From positions 1 through 9,674 of the forward strand of contig DAOUQA010000085.1 of assembly GCA_030625905.1 (NCBI GenBank): a DNA stretch of 9,674 nt. The letters run 5' to 3'. The position numbers and the translations under genes are program-made. Within the stretch, counting starts at the first letter, position 1. Each line of letters opens with the position of its first letter. Origin of the DNA: Kiritimatiellales bacterium. Lineage in GTDB: Bacteria > Verrucomicrobiota > Kiritimatiellia > Kiritimatiellales > Pontiellaceae. The notes under the pieces are model-generated. The model searched no databases and was not told the origin of the DNA. It saw only the letters and a list, made by a program, of their open reading frames with translations. Positions 4,052 through 9,674 of the stretch are shown here, piece after piece.

Positions 4052-5593
4052 CTAGAAATCCAGTGAGACGGCGGCGTACAGCCGGGCGGTTCGCGGATAG
4101 TCCGTTCCATCGTAGGATACCGTGTCGTCAATGGAGATGGCTCCGCCGAGATCGACCGACAGCGCCCAGAGGTTCAAGCCAACGCCGCCGGTAAGCACCC
4201 AGCCAAAATCCGATTCGGCCAGGTTCTTAAAGGTTCCCAGCCGCAAAGCGATGAGCGACAGATCCAATTCGGTTCCGAAGGAGAGGCGTTGCACGTCGTA
4301 GCTGTTAAGCAACGTGCCGGTTTCAAGCAACTCGAGATCCGATGCCAGCATGAGACGCTTGAAAGGGAACCAAGCCCCGCCGAGCGTGACCTGCGGATCG
4401 AGCACCACATCCGGCACGCGGACCACCTGGTTTATCCCATTGAGAAGCACGCTTTGGTCATAGCCATCGAAACGCGGGCTGTTCAGGTTGTGCCCGACGA
4501 GCGCAAACTGGAATTTCGGGATTCGATACATCGCGGCAAGGTCGAGTCCCAGCGCTACACTGTCGTTGGAGGAATCCAGCGAATCCTGGAGGATTTCGGT
4601 GTTGTCGTCGTTGAATGCCCACACCTGGGTTCCGTAGACCCGCCCAAACAGGGCCTTGGCCGTTACCCCCAGCGAGAGATTGTCGTTCACGGCATATCCA
4701 TAGCTGATCGGCACCTCTACCGCAAGAAAACCGCGACCGGTAATGGAGGTCTGGTTGTCCTCGATTGAATTTCCTGCGCCGGAGGCTACGATGATTTCAG
4801 CTAAAGCATCCATCGCCCCCTTGATCTTGTCGGCATCCAGTTCGTTCTGTTCAATCAGCTCGACTGTCTTGTAGTCAATATACGCCAACACATCATCATT
4901 GGCTGTAGAGCCTCCAAAGGCATCTCTCAGCTTCTGAATACTTTCACTATTTAAAATCTGGGGATCGTACCCAGTCGGGTCGAATCCGTCATCAGCTATC
5001 GCCTGCCGCAGGTCATCCGCGATTTGGTCCACACCGGCCAGCAGGCCGAGATTGATCAAATCGAGATTATTGATCCATCCACCAACCTGGCCAAACGAAC
5101 GAATGCCGACCCCGAAATGCCCGACCTGCATCATGGTCCCTGCGGTGGCACTGACCGCGATCGTATCTTTATCACTCACATTACCCAGAGTTCCGGCCAG
5201 TTCGATCAGGTCGGCGATATTCCCTGGGTTCTGCAGCTGCGGAGATTGAAAACGGGAAAAGTCGATATCGGCTAAAACCTGTAGGTAATCTCCCAGCTCG
5301 CCGGTCAGCGTTGCTCCCGCACCAAAATTGACCAGATTCCATCCGAATGTCTGCTCGCCAAGCCCGTTGTTATCGACATTGCCTTCCGACGTCCTCGCCA
5401 TAAAGCCGAGCGCGGCGGGATTAATCAAACCGGCCGCCGCATCGTCGACAGATGCGGAAATGGCTCCGCCGAGACTCATCCCCCGCGTATCCGTGAAAGT
5501 AACGTTTTCAATGGCCGCCTCCGCGCTAGCACATAAAACGAAACTCGACACAACACCCCGTAAAACCCGGTTCAACCTAGATCCATGTCCCAC
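4052..5593 (-). CDS. TraF/OMPP1-like outer-membrane beta-barrel protein
   Basis: A probable outer-membrane protein of unknown substrate, 513 residues. A signal peptide occupies about 1-26 (ending CASAEA). The next segment carries the hallmark of the OMPP1/FadL and TraF-like group: RGMSLGGAISASVDDAAAG followed by INPAALG (residues 57-63), equivalent to the usual SLGGA...DD...NPAGL. A long acidic, helix-prone insertion is at about 176-280 (rich in Asp, Ile, Leu, Ala). Many alternating hydrophobic strands follow to the C-terminal phenylalanine (AAVSLDF), a typical barrel end signal. The start codon is GTG; AAGGAG six bases upstream supports it. There is no plasmid transfer gene nearby, so the TraF name reflects only domain resemblance. 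It lies 138 bases after ptsP and 91 before rubredoxin. Confidence 0.75.
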   Translation of the reverse strand: MGHGSRLNRVLRGVVSSFVLCASAEAAIENVTFTDTRGMSLGGAISASVDDAAAGLINPAALGFMARTSEGNVDNNGLGEQTFGWNLVNFGAGATLTGELGDYLQVLADIDFSRFQSPQLQNPGNIADLIELAGTLGNVSDKDTIAVSATAGTMMQVGHFGVGIRSFGQVGGWINNLDLINLGLLAGVDQIADDLRQAIADDGFDPTGYDPQILNSESIQKLRDAFGGSTANDDVLAYIDYKTVELIEQNELDADKIKGAMDALAEIIVASGAGNSIEDNQTSITGRGFLAVEVPISYGYAVNDNLSLGVTAKALFGRVYGTQVWAFNDDNTEILQDSLDSSNDSVALGLDLAAMYRIPKFQFALVGHNLNSPRFDGYDQSVLLNGINQVVRVPDVVLDPQVTLGGAWFPFKRLMLASDLELLETGTLLNSYDVQRLSFGTELDLSLIALRLGTFKNLAESDFGWVLTGGVGLNLWALSVDLGGAISIDDTVSYDGTDYPRTARLYAAVSLDF

Positions 5594-5599
5594 TGAGTT

Positions 5600-5605
5600 C
5601 TCCTT
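5600..5605 (-). promoter_or_regulatory. Ribosome binding site deciding the GTG start of the TraF-like gene
   Basis: AAGGAG on the minus strand, six bases before the GTG at 5593. The nearby ATG at 5586 is out of frame, so this site supports the GTG start. The rest of the gap (5606-5731) shows no convincing promoter or terminator; GATAAT occurs on the minus strand near 5644-5649 but without a good -35 at normal spacing. Confidence 0.7.
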
Positions 5606-5731
5606 TTCCTATCCACTCAACCCATACAGGTATTTACTTAGCAGATTATCCCAATGGGGAATAGCAAAAACCCAATCCCATAAAGAAGCGCCGCGCAGAA
5701 ATAGGAATAGGTATGCCGCCTGCATCGTCGA

Positions 5732-8008
5732 TCAGCCCGGTTGCGGAACATCCAGCTTCCGCGCACGAATGAAAGCCTCCACCTCGCTGATCCGGCCGAA
5801 TCCGAGCATTTTCCCCGCGATTTCCTTCGCCTCTTCGAGCGTGTAGGCCTGCACCAATCGCTGGATGGTGGGCGCATGGATGATATCAATGCTGAACTTC
5901 TTCAGCCCAATGCCCACCAGGAATGGAACCATCCGCAGGTCGGCGGAAAGGTCGCCGCAGATGGAGATATCCTTTCCGTGCGACAGGGCCGCTACCACAA
6001 TCCGGTTGACCGCACGCAAAACCGCAGGATGGTGCGCCAGATAGAGGTTGGAAACCTGCTCGTTGGTCCGGTCGACTGCCAGCATATACTGGATCAGGTC
6101 GTTGGAGCCGATCGAAAGAAAATCGGCCTCCTGCGCCAGATCGTCCGCCACCTCGACCGCAGCGGGAAGCTCCATCATCACACCCAGTTGGGTTTCGTGG
6201 TTGAAGGGAATCCCCTCCGCCTCCAGCCCGGCCATGCACTCATGGACAATGGCCCGAGCCTCTTCGAAATCATCCACCGAAGCGATGAGCGGGAACATGA
6301 TTCGTGTATTGCCCCCGGCACCGGCTCGCAGGAAGGCGCGCAACTGCTGGCAGAAAATATCCTTGTTCTGCAGCGAAAACCGGATGGCGCGCATCCCGAG
6401 GAACGGGTTGGCCTCGTTCACGTTGGAGTAGTACGAAAGCATCTTGTCGCCCCCAATATCCAGGGTTCGGAAGGTAACGGGTTTCCCCTTCATCTGGTCG
6501 ACAAGTTTTTTGTAGATCACGAACTGCTCTTCCTCAGTCGGGAAGTCGTTGCGCACGATGAACGGGAATTCGGAACGATAAAGCCCGACGCCCTCGGCCT
6601 TGAACTTTCGGGCGGGCTTCAAATCGCTGAGCAAATTAATATTGGCATGGATTTGCACGCGCGCGCCGCATTTCGTCAGCGTCTTCGACTTGACGGCGGA
6701 TGCATTGTGCAAGGCCTTCCACGCATCATCCAGCTCGTGGTATTTCTCATAGACCTCGTCGCTTGGCCGCAGATAGATGATCCCTTGCCCGGCATCCATG
6801 AAAAGCTCTTCGCCGTTCGCAATGCCATCGGCCAGATCGCGACTGACCGCCACCATCGGAATGCCCAGCGAGCGGCAGATAATCGCGTTGTGTGATGTCA
6901 CCCCGCTACTGACAATGAAGCCCTCCACGTTTTCGGCGGCGAGTTTCAGGATATCGGACGGCAACAGCTCATGGGCAATGATGACCTGTCCGCGGTAGTC
7001 GCACTCGCTCGCCTTCTGGTCGAGCAGGTTTCGGGTAAGGCGATTACCCAAATCCTTCACATCGAGCACCTTTTCACGGATCAGCGGCATTTTGCTGCTG
7101 GAAAACACCTCGACATGCTCGTTCACCACCAATGAGATCGCCTTGACCGCCGGCGTTCCGGACTGGATAAGGCCAGCAATGCGCCCCGCAAACTGCTCGT
7201 CCTCGAGAATCAACAGATGGGCACTGAAGATAAGTACAGCGACATCGGCCAGTTCCTCCCCGGTCTGGCGTTGCAGCTTGTCGATTTGCTTTGCCGTTTT
7301 TTCGACGGCTTTTTCAAAGTCCTGGGGGGAGTGCGGCTCGGCCGCCGGATCGGGAAGGAGGCAGCTGTCGTGCTGCTCCGAACCCAGCGTCAATGCACGG
7401 CCGCGCGCCGTCCCCGGACTGGCCGAACGCCCGCGGATAATGCTTTCCTTCGCGACCTTTTTCACCGGAGCCACTTCCGGGATTTCGGCCTTCTCGCGTG
7501 CCTCGCCCAGTAGCTGCACGTTTTCGATCATCGTCGCCAGCTGCGCGGCAATGGCCCGTAACACCTTGATGTCGTTGGGCGTAAAATAGTCGGCCTCCTT
7601 GGCCTGCACCACCAGTGCACCGATGCGCCGCAGCCCGCGCAGGATTGGTACAGCCAGAAAGGCCTTGTATTTCTCCTCCTCGATCCCCGGAAAATGCTTG
7701 TACGATGTATTTTGCGAAGCCTGCCCGGCACAGACCGGTCGCAGGTCGCGAACCGCGCTTCCGGTGATCCCCTCGCCCAGCTTCAACTTGACCTCGCCGA
7801 CCGCCTCTTTGGCCAGTCCCTGCGTGGCGCGAAGCGTCAGTTCCCTTTCGTCCTCGCCGTAGATATAGATCGAACAGACATCGGCCCGCATGTGCTTGGC
7901 CACGGAAGCAACCGCGCTTTGCAGAAGCTCTTTCCTGTTCTTTCCCACTTCGGCCAGCGATATCAACTCGGCGATATCGCACACCAGATCTATGTTTCGC
8001 TTTTTCAT
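5732..8008 (-). CDS. ptsP: Phosphoenolpyruvate-protein phosphotransferase with GAF domain (EI-Ntr type)
   Basis: This cytoplasmic enzyme takes phosphate from PEP onto its own histidine and passes it to an HPr-like protein; the GAF-bearing form serves the regulatory nitrogen PTS. In 758 residues: GAF domain about 15-165; HPr-binding helical domain about 195-330; swivelling phosphohistidine domain about 335-415 with GVTSHNAI (His373); PEP-binding barrel about 440-720. Barrel motifs: EGVGLYRSEF (Arg478), FRTLDIGGDK (Arg514, Lys522), ANPFLGMRAIR, GVMMELPAAV (Glu613), LSIGSNDLIQY (Asp637) and ICGDLSAD (catalytic Cys684). All key residues of the family are present, so it should be active. The phosphohistidine loop begins SSG rather than the common GG. 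The start at 8008 has a strong promoter just upstream but no obvious Shine-Dalgarno. No HPr or EIIA partner gene is in the window. Confidence 0.95.
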   Translation of the reverse strand: MKKRNIDLVCDIAELISLAEVGKNRKELLQSAVASVAKHMRADVCSIYIYGEDERELTLRATQGLAKEAVGEVKLKLGEGITGSAVRDLRPVCAGQASQNTSYKHFPGIEEEKYKAFLAVPILRGLRRIGALVVQAKEADYFTPNDIKVLRAIAAQLATMIENVQLLGEAREKAEIPEVAPVKKVAKESIIRGRSASPGTARGRALTLGSEQHDSCLLPDPAAEPHSPQDFEKAVEKTAKQIDKLQRQTGEELADVAVLIFSAHLLILEDEQFAGRIAGLIQSGTPAVKAISLVVNEHVEVFSSSKMPLIREKVLDVKDLGNRLTRNLLDQKASECDYRGQVIIAHELLPSDILKLAAENVEGFIVSSGVTSHNAIICRSLGIPMVAVSRDLADGIANGEELFMDAGQGIIYLRPSDEVYEKYHELDDAWKALHNASAVKSKTLTKCGARVQIHANINLLSDLKPARKFKAEGVGLYRSEFPFIVRNDFPTEEEQFVIYKKLVDQMKGKPVTFRTLDIGGDKMLSYYSNVNEANPFLGMRAIRFSLQNKDIFCQQLRAFLRAGAGGNTRIMFPLIASVDDFEEARAIVHECMAGLEAEGIPFNHETQLGVMMELPAAVEVADDLAQEADFLSIGSNDLIQYMLAVDRTNEQVSNLYLAHHPAVLRAVNRIVVAALSHGKDISICGDLSADLRMVPFLVGIGLKKFSIDIIHAPTIQRLVQAYTLEEAKEIAGKMLGFGRISEVEAFIRARKLDVPQPG

Positions 8009-8035
8009 GACATTAAAACCAACTCAGAAGGAGGC

Positions 8036-8064
8036 AACATAGCGGTTAAGGGATCGAGTGTCAA
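8036..8064 (-). promoter_or_regulatory. Sigma-70-type promoter of ptsP
   Basis: On the minus strand an exact -35 TTGACA (8059-8064) is followed by a 17-base spacer and a -10 TATGTT (8036-8041, four of six consensus). Transcription would begin near 8029, leaving a leader of about 20 bases without a clear Shine-Dalgarno before the ATG at 8008. Confidence 0.65.
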
Positions 8065-8090
8065 AAACCAGAGATAGTCCAATTTCCTCA

Positions 8091-8119
8091 TCGACCTTGC
8101 AAACGGGCTACCCTACTAT
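8091..8119 (+). promoter_or_regulatory. Weak candidate promoter of the E1 gene
   Basis: On the plus strand TCGACC (8091-8096) and TACTAT (8114-8119) are 17 bases apart, each with four of six consensus bases. It would start about 20 bases before the ATG and lies back to back with the ptsP promoter. The match is poor and may be chance. Confidence 0.3.
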
Positions 8120-8130
8120 TTTCGTCAATT

Positions 8131-8136
8131 AGGAAG
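8131..8136 (+). promoter_or_regulatory. Ribosome binding site of the E1 gene
   Basis: AGGAAG, ten bases before the ATG at 8147. The spacing is a little long but no better site is present. Confidence 0.5.
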
Positions 8137-8146
8137 CTGGAATTTC

Positions 8147-9674
8147 ATGAACACACCGACCGCAGAAAAGTTGCTCGAAATCTACCGCCCCATGGTTGCT
8201 TCGCGCTACACCGACCATCTGCAATCCGCCGCCGCCCAGCGCGGCGAGGTTTTCTTCTACGTCCCATCCTCCGGCCACGAAGCCTCCGCCGCGTTGGCTC
8301 CACATCTCATCGACACCGACTGGCTGCACTTGCACTATCGCGACCGCGCCCTCGCCTATGCCCGCGGCGTCTCCTATGAAACCGTCTTCTACGGCCTCTT
8401 CGGCAGAGCCGAGTCCTGCTCTGCCGGACGCCGCATGCCCGCCTTCCTAAGCGATCCTTCGCTGAACATCATGAGTACCCCGACGCTCGTCGGCGGCAAC
8501 GTGCTCCAGGCCGTCGGTGCTGCCTCGGCCATTAAAAACGATAAGGACAACCCCTTCGTGCTCGTTTCCGTCGGCGACGGCGCCACCCAGCAGGGCGACT
8601 TCTACGAAGCCGTTGCCGAAGCCGTCCGCTCCAGCCTGCCCGTGCTCTTCCTCATCGAGGACAACCGCTTTGCCCTTTCCACCCCCACCAAGGGCAACAC
8701 CTTCTACTCCCTGCCCGACAGCGAACCCGATACCTTCTACGGACTGCCCATCCACCGCGTCGATGGATCCGACACCGTCTCTACCTTTGGTAAATTCGAA
8801 GAGGTCGTTTCATGCCTTCGGGAAACCCGCAACCCGCAAATCGTCCTCTTCAATGTCGAACGGCTCGAAAGCCACACCAACGCCGACGACCAATCCGTCT
8901 ACCGCTCCGAGGCCGAACTCCAGCACGCGATGGAAAGCGCCGATCCCTGCGCCAAGCTGCGCGACTTCCTGCTTTCAAACGGGGTTTCCGAAACGCAGAT
9001 CAAGGCCATCGAAGACGAGGTCAAGGAAGAGATCGACGCCGCATTCCATGTTGCGCGCAAGGGCACCACGCCCACGGCCAACCTAACAGCCAAAAAACCG
9101 CTTCCCGAACCCCGCGAAGAATATCTTGGAGCCAAGGACAACCGCGAACTCAGCATGCTCGAAGCCATGCGCGAAACCTTCAAGGCGCGGCTTTCCATGG
9201 ATCGAAAAACCACGCTGCTCGGGCAGGATATTGAAGACCCCAAAGGCGATGTCTTCGGCCTGACGCGCGGGCTGAGCCAAGCCTTTCCGGAGCAGGTCAA
9301 CAACGCCCCGCTGGCGGAAAACACCATTCTCGGCGTATCCACCGGCCAAGCGCTCGCGGGCGGCCATCCCGTTGCCTTCATGCAGTTTGCCGACTTCCTG
9401 CCGGTGGCCTACAACCACATCCTGTCCGAGATCGGCGCAATGCATTGGCGCACCAACGGCCAATGGGAATCGCCCGTGCTCATCATGTCGATCGCCGGCG
9501 CCTACCGCCCCGGCCTCGGCCCCTACCACGCCCAGACGATGGAGTCGATCTGCGCGCACGTGCCGGGGGTCGATGTCTTCATGCCATCGACCGCTGCCGA
9601 TGCCGCCGGCTTGCTCAATGCCATCTTTGAATCCGGTCGTCCATCCGTTTTCTTCTTCCCGAAGAGCTTGATCA
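8147..9674 (+). CDS. Fused alpha/beta E1 of a 2-oxoacid dehydrogenase complex (3' end outside window)
   Basis: This is a thiamine-diphosphate-dependent decarboxylase of the branched-chain or pyruvate dehydrogenase type, the first step in turning a 2-oxoacid into an acyl-CoA. The 509 visible residues hold both subunits in one chain. Alpha part, about 1-310: GRRMPAF, NIMSTPTLVGGNVLQAVGAA, thiamine motif GDGATQQGDF (143-152) ending at EDN (Asn173), and the regulatory-loop equivalent ESHTNADD...YR (241-253). Beta part from about 335: SMLEAMRETF, LLGQDIEDPKGDVFGLTRGL, Glu391 in LAENTILG, MQFADF, and His461 in GPYHAQTMES. Fused E1 proteins are usually near 650-700 residues, so about a quarter is missing past the edge. 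Substrate cannot be decided from sequence; by family likeness branched-chain 2-oxoacids are the first guess. An E2 gene might follow. It is divergent from ptsP. Confidence 0.92.
   Translation, partial: MNTPTAEKLLEIYRPMVASRYTDHLQSAAAQRGEVFFYVPSSGHEASAALAPHLIDTDWLHLHYRDRALAYARGVSYETVFYGLFGRAESCSAGRRMPAFLSDPSLNIMSTPTLVGGNVLQAVGAASAIKNDKDNPFVLVSVGDGATQQGDFYEAVAEAVRSSLPVLFLIEDNRFALSTPTKGNTFYSLPDSEPDTFYGLPIHRVDGSDTVSTFGKFEEVVSCLRETRNPQIVLFNVERLESHTNADDQSVYRSEAELQHAMESADPCAKLRDFLLSNGVSETQIKAIEDEVKEEIDAAFHVARKGTTPTANLTAKKPLPEPREEYLGAKDNRELSMLEAMRETFKARLSMDRKTTLLGQDIEDPKGDVFGLTRGLSQAFPEQVNNAPLAENTILGVSTGQALAGGHPVAFMQFADFLPVAYNHILSEIGAMHWRTNGQWESPVLIMSIAGAYRPGLGPYHAQTMESICAHVPGVDVFMPSTAADAAGLLNAIFESGRPSVFFFPKSLI

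Noticed and set aside
4052..5593. Conjugation function for the TraF-like protein
   Set aside because: No transfer genes, relaxase or pilus genes are present; only the domain layout resembles the TraF-like outer-membrane group.
5741..6895. Long plus-strand open frame of 384 codons
   Set aside because: It is the antisense shadow of ptsP, whose motifs and catalytic residues are complete on the other strand.
8028..8034. Plus-strand AAGGAGG as a ribosome site for a small gene
   Set aside because: No start codon with a sensible reading frame follows at normal distance, and the stretch lies next to the ptsP -10 element.
8899..9559. Minus-strand open frames of about 160 codons
   Set aside because: They are antisense to the E1 gene, which has clear thiamine-binding and beta-subunit motifs in the plus frame.

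Overview
The window looks like chromosomal DNA from a Gram-negative, moderately GC-rich bacterium. It encodes an outer-membrane factor, periplasmic proteins with signal peptides and an outer-membrane barrel protein. The rubredoxin fits an anaerobic or microaerophilic lifestyle. Overall gene style resembles the Verrucomicrobiota/Kiritimatiellota (PVC) group, but this is an impression from sequence style and there is no marker gene to prove it.

Layout. Everything from base 1 to about 8008 is read from the minus strand. Only the last gene, from 8147, is on the plus strand. From right to left along the minus strand the order is: ptsP (GAF + PEP phosphotransferase, 5732-8008); a TraF/OMPP1-like outer-membrane protein with a GTG start (4052-5593); a 54-residue rubredoxin (3796-3960); then a heavy-metal efflux operon. 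The operon consists of a small secreted His/Cys-rich protein (3285-3623), a TolC/CzcC-type outer-membrane factor (1945-3198), a CzcB-type adaptor (758-1942) and the N-terminal 233 residues of a CzcA/CusA-type RND pump (1-699, cut by the window edge). The operon forms a tripartite envelope-spanning exporter of metal cations, with the small protein and the adaptor N-terminus as likely periplasmic metal ligands. The metal cannot be read from this window.

On the plus strand, 8147-9674 is the first 509 residues of a fused alpha/beta thiamine-dependent 2-oxoacid dehydrogenase E1. It is divergent from ptsP across a 138-base gap that carries a good sigma-70-type promoter for ptsP (exact TTGACA, 17-base spacer, TATGTT).

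The most unusual content is a concentration of palindromic units in the efflux operon. There is a perfect 40-bp palindrome between adaptor and pump genes. Two related 9-bp-stem hairpins lie in frame in the adaptor's His-rich linker. A 62-bp composite of three kinds of palindrome lies in frame just after the outer-membrane factor's signal peptide. A nested cruciform sits between the first two genes. In two places the paired copies differ by compensatory base changes that keep the stem intact, so the stem itself appears to be what is preserved or copied. I saw no comparable perfect structures in ptsP, the TraF-like gene or the E1 gene. No tRNA, rRNA, CRISPR array or insertion sequence was seen, and no stretch over 300 bases lacks a gene.
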